A stretch of DNA of 64,000 nucleotides from positions 70,001 to 134,000 of the forward strand of contig NC_083384.1 of the NCBI RefSeq assembly GCF_031755915.1. The letters are read 5' to 3'. Under the pieces are notes generated by a model, which ran no database searches, was not told the DNA's origin, and was given only the letters and a program-made list of their open reading frames with translations. A program made the translations under genes and the position numbers. This document shows, piece by piece, positions 1 to 9,586 of this stretch. The stretch comes from Ziziphus jujuba (taxonomy: Eukaryota; Streptophyta; Magnoliopsida; Rosales; Rhamnaceae). Within the stretch, counting starts at the first letter, position 1. Each line of letters begins with the position of its first letter.

Positions 1-1
1 T

Positions 2-367
2 GTACTGACCCCGAATCAAATTGTTTGGGATTCAAAAGTGAAAGAAATAATTTTATCTACTAATAGTGGACAAATCCGCATATTACCAAACCACACGCCT
101 ATTACCACAGCTCTAGATATCGGTATTTTGAGAATACGCCTTAACGACCAATGGTTAACGATGGCTTTAATGGGTGATTTTGAGATCACTATTTTAGTAA
201 ATGATGCAGAGAAGGGTAGTGACATTGATCCACAAGAAGCTCAGCAAACTCTTGAAATAGCGGAAGCTAACTTGAGTAAAGCCGAAGGCAAGAGACAAAC
301 AATTGAAACAAATCTCACTCTCAGACGAGCTAGGACACTAGTAGAGGCTATCAATGTGATATTGTAA
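2..367 (+). pseudogene. atpE: atpE, plastid ATP synthase epsilon subunit, nuclear copy truncated at window edge
   Basis: In plastids this is the epsilon subunit of the CF1 ATP synthase at the thylakoid. The frame from base 2 reads VLTPN, then [25 protein letters not shown] and the C-terminal [19 protein letters not shown] helix, ending in TAA at 365-367. The first six or so codons lie before the window. Between LMG and EITILVND the copy lacks about six residues normally present there (in-frame deletion near base 175; comparison from memory). No internal stop is seen, but the surrounding trnM and trnV copies are decayed, so it is taken as part of a nuclear plastid insertion and not as a working gene. 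The downstream order trnM (opposite strand), trnV (same strand) is the normal plastid order. Confidence 0.9.
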
Positions 368-547
368 CGAATAAGCAAAATATGGTGTATAACAGAAGTT
401 CTATTTATACACCTTATTTTGTTTGCTTCTACCATTGAAATTGAATAAGAATCAAATATAATCAAGAAGAATAAGATACAAAATCAATAAAAGAGCATGA
501 GTAGAAAAATGTATTAGAGACTATTCACGTAGGTATCGAATAAGTTC
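368..547. other. atpE-trnM plastid spacer
   Basis: AT-rich spacer of plastid origin between atpE and trnM. No gene or clear regulatory motif is seen. Confidence 0.6.
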
Positions 548-620
548 TACCTACTATTGGATTTGAACTAATGACTCCCATCGTCTAAAAGCAATACTCT
601 AACCACTGAGTTAAGTAGGT
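548..620 (-). pseudogene. trnM-CAU: trnM-CAU (elongator) plastid tRNA copy with altered anticodon loop
   Basis: The complement gives a 73-nt tRNA-shaped sequence beginning ACCTACTTAACTCAGTGG and ending AATCCAATAGTAGGTA, the ends of plastid elongator tRNA-Met. The acceptor stem (ACCTACT/AGTAGGT) is intact and the T-arm is recognisable. The anticodon loop, expected to read TTCATAC, reads TTTAGAC, so CAU has become UAG, and the 3' side of the anticodon stem reads GATGG with a C-A mismatch. This is decay, not a believable new tRNA. Its position and strand relative to atpE are as in plastids. Confidence 0.88.
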
Positions 621-796
621 CATTTATCATCACAAAGAGAAACAAGTGTGACCTATCGCATTGATAGATTATAAATGGATTATTTTTAATAATAAGCAAT
701 ACCAATCAAACGAATCAAAGAGATATGATGTTGGATCATGTAATATTCATCTTGACAAGAAATTATATACATGATAAAATATGTATCACAAGCATA
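621..796. other. trnM-trnV plastid spacer
   Basis: AT-rich spacer between the trnM and trnV copies. Nothing further recognised. Confidence 0.5.
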
Positions 797-1038
797 AAGG
801 CTATAACTCAGTTAGGTAGAACCTCATTTACCCGCGCCCTAATGCTTTTCAGAGGAGTCCATCATGGAATCAAAAGATTTGATCTTATTGAAAAATGGAT
901 GTCTTACTCTATGACGTTTGGGGAACAAAATAAGAGAACAATAGCCTAACAAATGGTTTGGTCCGATTCAGATTCGGGCGCCCATGTAAGCGCCAATATA
1001 GAACCCATCATTAAGTTGAGATAGTGATAAGGTGAATA
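797..1038 (+). pseudogene. trnV-UAC: trnV-UAC 5' exon and part of its group II intron
   Basis: The 5' tRNA half is recognisable at 797-832 (GGCTATAACTCAGTTAGGTAGA, anticodon TAC retained). It differs from the plastid sequence by several G-to-A changes and small losses. After it comes intron sequence such as GCGCCCATGTAAGCGCC and AACCCATCATTAAGTTGAG. The intron stops at 1038, where a retrotransposon LTR begins, and the 3' exon is absent from the window. Strand and order relative to trnM fit plastids. Confidence 0.78.
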
Positions 1039-2058
1039 TGTTTAAGTGTGGCAATTTTGCCACTTGATGGTGCATGTCACCGGCTAGCATGCACACCTTG
1101 GTATCAAATCCTTTCCTTTTATGAGTTTATATTTTTTGTATGTTTTTAATTGATGCAAGGTATATTTTGATAATGTTTTGTGCCTAAGTTATGTATGCAA
1201 AAGTATAGGCAAAATTATGCACAAAAGAGTAGGAATGTTATGCTTGAAATGCCTATGGTACTGGATTCATAATTTCCAGCAACATAGTTTATATCTCAGG
1301 TTGCAAGTGGATTTTTGGGCTGAAATTTTGAGGGATGTCTACAGACATATATAGAAGACTATGGTTCAACTTTCAGGTTAAAATGACATGGGAAAGTCCA
1401 TTTTCTATTCCAAACAGATTGCTGTATTTGATGGGCCAGTATGCAGAGTATGGGTCCATTTTGGAGCTATTTGGCCCATGATCCGGTTCCAGAACATTCC
1501 TAGCTCTTGGAACAATATTTAATGATGACCAAAGATGCTTCAAACCAAGTTTCATAAGCAGATAAAAAGGGGAACTAAGTAGGTGAAGCTAGTTTGGTTG
1601 TTTACCCAAACTAGTTAAACAATAGGAACTTAGTTCAAACCATGTGCCACTTTTTACTATATTTGGAATAGACATGTTGCAGCTAGTTTTTACCTCTTTT
1701 GTGTATAAAAAGTTAGGTGTTGACCATTTTACATTTTAAATTTCAAATACTTTACTCATTTTGTAAGCTCATATGCTTGGCATGTGTGAACTAGTTGTAA
1801 TTTCAAGCTTATATTGCAAAATGAATGAAATGGCTACACATCCAAGCCTTATTTTCAAAAGCCAACATGGTCCCCTTCTTCTTATCTCTTCTTCAACACC
1901 TTAGAACACTTTAGGAACCCTAAAAACCAGAAAACACCATAACCAAAATCTAAAAATACAACTCACACACAACCATTCCCAAGAGCATCACCAAAAGCTT
2001 GCTTGTTGCTAACACTTCAAGCTAGCTTGCTCTTGGTCATAACCTTCTCACCCTAACA
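1039..2058 (+). repeat. LTR of a Copia-like retrotransposon
   Basis: The block starts TGTTTAAGTG and ends ACCCTAACA, directly followed by a tRNA-iMet-like primer site, so it is a 5' LTR of 1020 bp. The start resembles the solo LTR at 45428-46429 (both TGTT-AA-TGTGG, then TTGCCAC), so the two belong to one family. It abuts trnV intron sequence on the left. No right LTR is present, so no TSD can be tested. Confidence 0.72.
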
Positions 2059-2061
2059 AAG

Positions 2062-2073
2062 TGGTATCTAAGC
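2062..2073 (+). other. primer binding site (tRNA-iMet type) of the Copia-like element
   Basis: TGGTATCTAAGC, three bases after the LTR, matches the usual plant initiator-tRNA primer site TGGTATCAGAGC at 10 of 12 positions. Confidence 0.7.
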
Positions 2074-2192
2074 AAGGCACATTTTTGTGAGATTTGTGAG
2101 GTTTTTGGGCTGGTTCATTCCTTGAGAGTGAAGAGATACTTGAAAGCACAAATATATTTTCATATTCCTTCATACTCGAAAGCAACATTCAC

Positions 2193-2375
2193 ATGGCTTC
2201 TTCAAGTTTTTCAACTCTTTCTCCTCTTCTCTTCAATGGGGAGAACTGCAACATTTGGAGTATCAAGATGCAAGCCTACTTGAAGGCTTATGGTCTTTAG
2301 GCGGTCACCATAAATCCCCAAGAACCCGAGCCTTTGAGACAAGGGGCAATGGTCAACCAAATGAGATGGTTTTCT
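2193..2375 (+). pseudogene. Copia-type gag N-terminus, truncated
   Basis: ATG at 2193 opens MASSSFSTLSPLLFNGENC, followed by NIWSIKMQAYLKAYGL, the (F)NG-NY/C-W-KM-YL pattern typical of Ty1/Copia gag (DUF4219/UBN2-like N-termini). A TAG at 2298-2300 breaks the frame, which continues as AVTINPQEPEPLRQGAM to about 2375. There it changes to sequence assigned to the petB intron. The rest of the element (protease, integrase, RT, 3' LTR) is missing. The right breakpoint is approximate to within 10-20 bases. Confidence 0.68.
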
Positions 2376-3258
2376 TCGTCGGATATTCATTCTAGTATCT
2401 GAAGCACGGATATAGGAAATAGATTCCAAAGTATTATTAGCACTATGATTCATCCTTAATATTCAGACCACGTGTCCGGATTTCCATTTTGTTTTTTCAT
2501 AAAGTAGATTTAGAAGCTATAAATCGAAATATTTTTATTTTTTCAAACTCCTATTTACACTTATTTTGATCAAAGGACAAGGGTTTTATTGGATTTATAT
2601 TCATTCTAGTTATTCATTGAATAAGTGATAATCCAACAGTTCTTACTCATGGAATTTTTGGAATGAGTTTATAAAGAAAGGGTTTTATTGAATCATCGTG
2701 TTTCTAGTATGAATCTGGGGTTTTCATCGATTCATAGGGTCTTAACAAGAGAATTCCTATCAATATCAATAATAAAGAGAAGAGTAGTTAAACGGGCATT
2801 ACACACAATTAAAAAAACTATAAAATAGGTAAAAGGAAGATTCAAGAGGCCTATAATCATCACCACAGAGACAAATGAGCCAACTTGATATTTTGGCATT
2901 ATAACCACAAGAAAGAACTTTTGGATTTTTATTCTTTTCTATCTTCAGAAACGATTGAATCAGACCATTATGAAGTTTTGAACTTAACTTTCTATTACAC
3001 TTATCTGGTAGAACTAGTATTTTGGTGTTTTTGTTTAAGCCATACGAGATGAAATTCTCATATACGGTTCTCGGGGGGAAAGGGGTCCACTTCGTTTACC
3101 TATCCCAATAAAATCTATGATTGGTTCGAAGAACATCTTGAGATTCAGGCAATTGTAGATGATATAACTAGAAAATATGTTCCTCCTTATGTCAACATTT
3201 TTTATTTTCTAGGCGGAATTACAATTACTTTTTTTTTTAGTACAAGTAGCTACAGGGT
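2376..3258 (+). pseudogene. petB: petB intron and first part of exon 2 (cytochrome b6), nuclear plastid copy
   Basis: petB encodes cytochrome b6 of the thylakoid cytochrome b6f complex. Roughly 2376-3109 is its group II intron, lacking the 6-bp first exon and the intron 5' end. Exon 2 starts at 3110 and reads [18 protein letters not shown], then [20 protein letters not shown] run of nine T at 3230-3238 has one T more than the expected exon sequence and shifts the frame. At 3258 the exon is cut by a Ty3/gypsy insertion (TSD AGGGT at 3254-3258). It resumes at 9587. The far left of the intron is assigned by position only. Confidence 0.85.
3037..3070 (+). ncRNA. group II intron domain V remnant of the petB intron
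   Basis: A 34-nt hairpin, AAGCCATACGAGA...TATACGGTTC, sits about 40 nt before exon 2, where group II domain V belongs. The usual GAGCCGTA...TACGGTTC stem has mismatches here (AAGCCATA), so splicing activity would be impaired. It supports the petB intron call. Confidence 0.7.
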
Positions 3259-3829
3259 TGATGTGATTCCGCCCGAGCCCGCTCCACCGATAACCTGCTG
3301 GGGTGCTGACTCGACACGGATGAAGACTAGGCCAATCACAAGAGCTCAAATTAAGAGATTTAAGGACAACCTGGGAGTATTTATACAGGGGGTAATCAAT
3401 CTCAACAGAGCTTGTCCATACTTGAAGATACAAAGCCTATTCTAAGCATCCAAGCGGTGGAAGCTGATACGGACCCGGGTGACGGTTTCGGTACATTTTT
3501 GGAGTCCGGGAAGCATGAAATGGTTCCAATGCTTTATGGGTTCAATACATATGCCTAAGAGGTCATGGAATCAAGTTAAATCAGCCTCAAATGCAATAAA
3601 AAAGGGCTTGTACGGACAGCCTCGACAATTTGGCCGAATTTGCTGTATTGCTTGCTGGCTTTACTGTATTTTACTGTATTAGCCTTTTCTTATTTTTCCA
3701 AGCATGGGCAACGTGTGGGACTTCATATTCAGCTTATTTGGCATCCTCAAAATCATCTAGAAGCTGATTTGAAGCTCAAAGAGGTCAAAGATTGATCAAA
3801 GTCAACTTGATCAAAAAGGCTAGCATTTT

Positions 3830-3870
3830 TAGTTTCCTAATTTGTTTTTACTTTTTGTTTTAGGAAACTA
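3830..3870 (+). promoter_or_regulatory. conserved 11-bp palindrome in U3 of the LTR
   Basis: TAGTTTCCTAA at 3830-3840 pairs perfectly with TTAGGAAACTA at 3860-3870 around a 19-nt loop. The same arms recur in most of the related LTRs of the window. Function unknown. Confidence 0.6.
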
Positions 3871-3952
3871 CCATTACTTTTTGGCTTTTATTTATTTATT
3901 TTCTGGAAAAATAACTTTAGGAAGGTTTTTATTTTATTCCTTCCATTGTAAA

Positions 3953-3990
3953 TTAATTAATTCCTAATTTAATATAAAGGAATTAATTAA
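3953..3990 (+). promoter_or_regulatory. conserved 13-bp palindrome in the LTR
   Basis: TTAATTAATTCCT at 3953-3965 pairs perfectly with AGGAATTAATTAA at 3978-3990, loop 12 nt. It is present in nearly every LTR of the family here, including those that differ elsewhere. Confidence 0.6.
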
Positions 3991-4098
3991 TCAAACTTAG
4001 ATTAGGAAAGGAAGTATAGTTTCAGCCAACTAGGTTTCTTTATGTGTGGTGGCTGGTTTTCTTTATGTTCTAGGGTTTTATTTCGTGGCTTTGTAGCC

Positions 4099-4107
4099 TA
4101 TTTAAAG
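4099..4107 (+). promoter_or_regulatory. putative TATA box of the LTR promoter
   Basis: TATTTAAAG in the context GCCTATTTAAAGGCTTATTTTTCAATAA, retained in almost all LTR copies. It lies about 290 bp before the LTR end, a sensible place for the U3/R boundary. Assignment rests on sequence and conservation only. Confidence 0.5.
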
Positions 4108-4396
4108 GCTTATTTTTCAATAAGAATACAACTTTGATTTGATTAAGAAAATATTTGTGAGATTAATTATCTCTTTGTTCTTTGAGAACACCTAAAACAC
4201 CATTAGAGAATTGGTTGTTTTAGCTTGACTTATCAATAGGTTTTCCATCCCCTATTGTGGTGTCTACATTATACCAAGGTTTCTAACCACAGGTTGGTTA
4301 GGGGTTGAGGTCCAATCCATGAGAACTTGAACTTAATTAAGATCCGGGCTAATATAATACGGGTTTAGGAGCAGGTCGTCCTAGGTTCGTATCATT

Positions 4397-4408
4397 TGGT
4401 ATCAAAGC
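4397..4408 (+). other. primer binding site of E1 (tRNA-iMet)
   Basis: TGGTATCAAAGC, two bases after the 5' LTR, differs at one position from the plant initiator tRNA complement TGGTATCAGAGC seen in sister copies. Confidence 0.88.
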
Positions 4409-5562
4409 TAAATTTTGTTCAGGTTTGATCTATCTTTATTTGCTTTATTTATTTTTGTGTTATTCTGCAATTTTAGCATTAGGTTAAGGTTGCATCCATC
4501 CCATACACGTTCTGCATCTTCAAAAAAAAGAAAAAAAAAAAAATTCATTCCTAGTTGAATTAGGTTTCCTAGTTTTATCGTATTTTTGTTTCCTAATTTG
4601 TTGGTTGTCTTTTATCATTGTTCTTGTTAATTTTTGTTTTTGTTGATTTTCCTTTGCTGTTTTAGTCTTAGATATTTGCATTCATATATTCAAAAAAAAA
4701 AAAAAAAAGAGTTTGCGGCAACATTTAAAAAAAAAAAAAAAAAACTGCACATTTTGTTTATTTGGAGGTCACGGGTTTGGTGTTTGTTTTGGAGTTGGAA
4801 TTGCAATTTTGGTAATTATTCTTGCTACTGCAGTTGTTTATGTTCTGCGAGTGAAAAAAAAAAAAAAAAAAAGAGGCAAAGCCGAATAAAAAAAAAAAAA
4901 AAAAAAAAACAGAAAAATATTTCGGTTTGTTGGAGTTTGAATTGTTTGCTGGAAATTTGTTGGAGCTGCTGGTTTTTTTGATTATTTATTCAATATTTGA
5001 GTTGCTGGGGAATTAACTTTGCTGCTGGATATTTGGATTTTGGGTGCTTAAATTATTTGGATTAAAATTAGTTAAAGGATTTGATACAAAACTTGAATTA
5101 CAAGAACAACAACCAACAACTATTCTATATTTTTGTTCAATTTGATTCTTGTTCGTATTTGAATTTCTTTTTTTGGAATTTTATTCTTAAACTCATAATC
5201 TACTACCATCTGGTGCAGTTTTCAAAAATTCCAACGTTTTCCCATTATTTTATGTGTTTTCTTGTCTAGAAAGCCGAAAAATTAGGATTTGTTGGATTCT
5301 TTCGGTATTGCCTATTTTTTGCTTCTGTTTTGTTGATAAGTTTAATTAAAACATACTAGTGATCTAATTGCTGTTTGTGGGTGTTTTAATTAGAACTTTG
5401 AGATAACTCATTGGGTGGAAAAAGGCAAGAGTGTGTGAGCTTAAAAGAGGGTAAAAGCCGAAACTAGTGTGCAAACACGAGTGTCGAGATCTTGTTTGAG
5501 TGAAACATGTGAGGGAGTGAATATTGTGAGGATTTATTTTATTTTTACAGTATTTTACTAAC
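4409..5562 (+). other. untranslated leader of E1 with A-homopolymers
   Basis: About 1.15 kb between primer site and gag start. It has four to five runs of 12 to 20 A, and T/G-rich repeats of TTGCTGG and GGAGTTG type. Lysine-rich frames across it are homopolymer artefacts. The same leader precedes gag in the other copies. Confidence 0.75.
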
Positions 5563-8500
5563 ATGGCAGATTCTAGAATAAGAAGAGGAGATCCATCCTT
5601 GAGGATCAATGAGGAAGAGTCCGTAGCATTACATGGCAATGTCCGAGCTACCGGGAGCGGAGACCAAGTGGACATGAGAGCTGTTTTGGAGTCAATACAG
5701 CGGGTTAGTGCTCAAGTTGAGCATGTGAATCAAAGGATGGGAAGGCTAGAAGTTTCCCAAGGAATTCCGAACACAAGAAATAGGCAAGAATTCCATGGAG
5801 GATGAGGCCGAGGACGAGGAGGTCGCGAGAGACAGAGAGAGGAATTTGATGAGGAGCCATTCGGTGGAGACTTTGAGGAAGGTATGGACGAAACTTTTGC
5901 TGTCCAAGATAAAGCTGGCCATGGAAGATATAGGAGGGAAGAAACAGATGACAATCTTAGCAATATCAAGATCAACATCCCACCATTCATGGGAAAAAGT
6001 GACCCCGAAGCATATTTGGAGTGGGAAAAAAAGATGGAGATGATATTTGACCGCCATAATTATTCGGAGGCTAAGAAGGTGAAATTGGCAGCAATGGAGT
6101 TTGGCCATTATGCACTCCAATGGTGGACCAAAGATCAAAACACCTGAAGGAGAGTTGGTGATGACTTGATTACTACATGGCGACAAATGAAAGGAGCCAT
6201 GCGGAAGCGATTCCTACCATCACACTATCATAGGTTCCTGCATCAAAGACTTCAATCTTTATCTCAAGGACATGGATCCGTGGAGGATTATTACAAGGAG
6301 ATGGAGATGCTTATGATGAGATTGAACTTGAATGAAGATAGGGAAGCAACCATGGCAAGGTTTCTTGGTGGTTTGAATCGTGAAATAGCCAATCAACTAG
6401 AATTGCAACAATATGTGGAATTGGAGGAGATGTTGCATGTGGCTATTAAATTAGAGCATCAATTCAAGAGGAGGGATGTAAGATCATGGTTTAGAGGTGT
6501 TTCCAACAGTGGAAGGTCCAATTCTAGTGGCTGGAGGAACAATCCCATCTATGAAAGCAAGCCAAAGCCGAAAGTCAAAGAAGAAAGTTCAAATTGGCCA
6601 AGGAAGGAGACTAGAACCGAATCTGTCCAAGCACTAAAGAATGAGGTAAAATTAGATCCTAAACCTTCTAGAACTCATGATGTTGTTTGTTTTAAGTGCC
6701 AGGGAGGAGGACACATCGCTAGCCAATGCCCGAATAGAAGAATCATGGTGTTAAAGGGCAATGACAAACTAGAATCAAAAAGTGAAGAAAGTGAGGATGA
6801 AGCCAACCAAGAGGAGGAGGACTTGGAGGATGAACCCAAAACCTTGCAAGCATCCAATGCTGAATTAAACTTGCTTTCTCGGAGAGTACTTGCTGCATAC
6901 AAAGATGAGGATGAAATTCAAAGAGAGAACATCTTCCACACCCGATGTGAAATTCAAGGTAAGATTTGTAGTATGATTATTGATAGTGGAAGTTGTACAA
7001 ATGTAATTAGTAACATTGTAGTTGATAAATTAGTCTTAATAACTATTAAACATCCAGAACCTTATAGATTACAATGGCTTAATGATGGTGGTGAAATAAA
7101 AGTGAATAAACAAGCCAAAGTAAAATTTAATATAGGTAGATATGAGGATGTAGTTTTATGTGATATTGTACCCATGATTGCTGGACATATACTATTAGGT
7201 AGACCATGGCAATTTGATAAAGATGCTACTCATTTTGGTCGAGAAAATAGTATTGTTTTCAGGTTTAAAGGAAAGAAGGTCAAGCTGGAACCATTATCTC
7301 CTAAAGAGGTTTACAAAGACCAATTACAAATGCAACAAATGAGAGAAGCCAAAAAGCTTAAGGAAAAAGCAAGTATGGCACCAACGGCTTCACCATCCTT
7401 TCAAGAAGGTAAGAATGAGGTTGCTGATCAAGGTAAGGTTTTTAAGACTCATATTGAGTGGAAAGATCAAGGAAAAACCGAAAGAGAGGGGAAAGAAAGT
7501 GGCAAACCCGAGAGCTTGGAGAAGGAAGGGAAATCCGAAGGTTTGTGCCAATCCAAGGGGGAAAAAGAAAAAGAAAGAAAAGAAAGGTCAAGTAGCAACT
7601 TTTATTTAAGTTTAGGGGATATTAATAAGGTTATTGAGTGTAAGAAATCTCTGCTGGTCATGATTTATAAAGAAAATTATTTTAATGATCAAACTAACAT
7701 TGAAGAACTTGAATTGCCAAGTTCAATGATTTCTCTTTTGAAGGAATTTGGAGATGTCTTCCCAAATAAAATTCCAAGTGGACTACCATCCAATCAAGAG
7801 GGAAAAGGTGAGCTTGTTATCCAAGGTAAGTCTTCTAATACTCAGGTTGTGTGGAAAAATTTTAATAAAACCAAGAGTGAGAAATTTGGTGCAAAAGCCG
7901 AGAGTGAGGAAGGTGAGATGGCCGTGAGTGAGAAAGGAAAAGGAAGACAAGAAAGGAAAAATATAAATTTTTATCTTAGCTTTGGTGATGTTAATAAAGT
8001 AATTATGAATAAGAAATCATTGCTGACCATGAATTTTAAAGATACTTATTTAAAGATGTCTTTATTGCATAGAACTTTATCTGCATTGTTGAGAGCTTTA
8101 CTTAGTGGCAATTTGAAAATTTGGGAAATATTGATTGCTAACTTTAAAAAGTGTAATTTTTACCATAATGAGCATGTATTTCTAGATTTTGTTGTAATAG
8201 TGTTTAACCCAGGAGAATTGGTTTGGTTGCACTTACGAAAGGAAGGGTTTCCTAATCAAAGAAAGTCAAAGCTCATGCCGCCTATGGATGGACCTTTTCA
8301 AGTATTGGAGCCGAATAACAAGAATGCCTACAAGCCTAATTTACCAGGTGAGTATAACATGAGTGCTGCATTTAATGTTGCTGATTTAACTCCTTTTTCT
8401 GCAGGTGATGATCTTGATTTGAGCACAAATCCTTTTCAAGAGGAGGGGAATGATGTGATTCCGCCCAAGCCCGCTCCACCGATAACCCGCTGGGGTGCTG

Positions 8501-8637
8501 ACTCGACACGGATGAAGACTAGGCCAATAACAAGAGCTCAAATTAAGAGATTTAAGGACAACCTGGGAGTATTTATACAGGGGGTAATCAATCTCAACAG
8601 AGCTTGTCCATACTTGAAGATACAAAGCCTATTCTAA
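5563..8637 (+). pseudogene. gag-protease-composite polyprotein of E1
   Basis: One frame from ATG 5563 to TAA 8635-8637 (1024 codons), broken only by TGA at 5803-5805 and at about 6145; sister copies have an Arg codon at both places. Order: N-terminal part starting MADSRIRRGD; gag core with [24 protein letters not shown] zinc knuckle [14 protein letters not shown] (6688-6729); aspartic protease motif [13 protein letters not shown] (catalytic DSG at 6982-6990); linker ending in [15 protein letters not shown]. There the autonomous relative enters RT. This copy instead has a second, diverged linker ([14 protein letters not shown]), a piece of integrase ([11 protein letters not shown]), a piece of RT (NFKKCNF...VFLDFVV) and the integrase C-terminus ([12 protein letters not shown]...[13 protein letters not shown]). 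The frame crosses the purine tract into the LTR ([19 protein letters not shown]). Gag and protease could act in particles, but the enzymes must come from elsewhere. Confidence 0.88.
8438..8450 (+). other. polypurine tract of E1
   Basis: AAGAGGAGGGGAA directly before the 3' LTR. It would prime plus-strand DNA and also codes for QEEGN in the polyprotein. Confidence 0.85.
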
Positions 8638-9586
8638 GCATCCAAGCGGTGGAAGCTGATACGGACCCGGGTGACGGTTTTGGTACATTTTTGGAGTCCG
8701 GGAAGCATGAAATGGTTCCAATGCTTTATGGGTTCAATACATATGCCTAAGAGGTCATGGAATAAAGTTAAAGCAGCCTCAAATGCAATCAAAAAGGGCT
8801 TGTATGGACAGCCTCAACAATTTGGCCGAATTTGCTGTATTGCTTGCTAGCTTTACTGTATTTTACTGTATTAGCCTTTTCTTATTTTTCCAAGCATGGG
8901 AAACGTGTGGGACTTCATAGTCAGCTTATTTGGCATCCTAAAAATCATCTAGAAGCTGATTTGAAGCTCAAAGAGGTCAAAGATTGATCAAAGTCAACTT
9001 GATCAAAAAGGCTAGCATTTTTAGTTTCCTAATTTGTTTTTACTTTTTGTTTTAGGAAACTACCATTACTTTTTGGCTTTTATTTATTTATTTTCTGGAA
9101 AAATAACTTTAGGAAGGTTTTTATTTTATTCTTTCCATTGTAAATTAATTAATTCCTAATTTAATATAAAGGAATTAATTAATCAAACTTAGATTAGGAG
9201 AGGAAGTATAGTTTCAGCCAACTAGGTTTCTTTATGTGTGGTGGCTGGTTTTCTTTATGTTCTAGGGTTTTATTTCGTGGCTTTGTAGCCTATTTAAAGG
9301 CTTATTTTTCAATAAGAATACAACTTTGATTTGATTAAGAAAATATTTGTGAGATTAATTATCTCTTTGTTCTTTGAGAACACCTAAAACACCATTAGAG
9401 AATTGGTTGTTTTAGCTTGACTTATCAATAGGTTTTCCATCCCCTATTGTGGCGTCTACATTATACCAAGGTTTCTAACCACAGGTTGGTTAGGGGTTGA
9501 GGTCCAATCCATGAGAACTTGAACTTAATTAAGATCCGGGCTAATATAATACGGGTTTAGGAGCAGGTCGTCCTAGGTTCGTATCA
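8451..9586 (+). repeat. 3' LTR of E1
   Basis: 1136 bp, same length as the 5' LTR and nearly identical, followed by TSD AGGGT. Its first 187 bases carry the end of the polyprotein frame. Confidence 0.94.

Larger units (their letters stand above)
3259..4394 (+). repeat. 5' LTR of E1
   Basis: Starts TGATGTGATTCC and ends TTCGTATCA. The first 60 or so codons also form the C-terminal reading frame of the polyprotein when this sequence serves as 3' LTR. It contains two conserved palindromes (3830-3870 and 3953-3990) and a TATA-like TATTTAAAG at 4099-4107. Confidence 0.94.
3259..9586 (+). mobile_element. complete non-autonomous CRM-like Ty3/gypsy retrotransposon in petB exon 2 (E1)
   Basis: Two 1136-bp LTRs (3259-4394, 8451-9586), primer site at 4397, purine tract before the 3' LTR, and perfect TSD AGGGT at 3254-3258 and 9587-9591. 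Removing the element and one TSD restores contiguous petB exon 2. The interior carries gag, zinc knuckle, protease and a composite pol scrap, but no complete reverse transcriptase, RNase H or integrase. The two LTRs differ at only a few positions by eye, so the insertion is much younger than the plastid transfer. Confidence 0.95.

Noticed and set aside
4634..4981. Open frame of about 115 codons with long lysine runs
   Set aside because: It is made of A-homopolymers in the retrotransposon leader. The frame is not kept in sister copies.
5548..5563. TACTAAC just before the gag start, resembling an intron branch point
   Set aside because: No convincing acceptor follows at the right distance, and the motif lies directly upstream of the start codon. 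More likely start context than splicing signal.
5730..6186. Long minus-strand open frames opposite gag (also opposite gag in other copies)
   Set aside because: Shadow frames of gag codon bias. No recognisable domain, and they vary with the gag frame.
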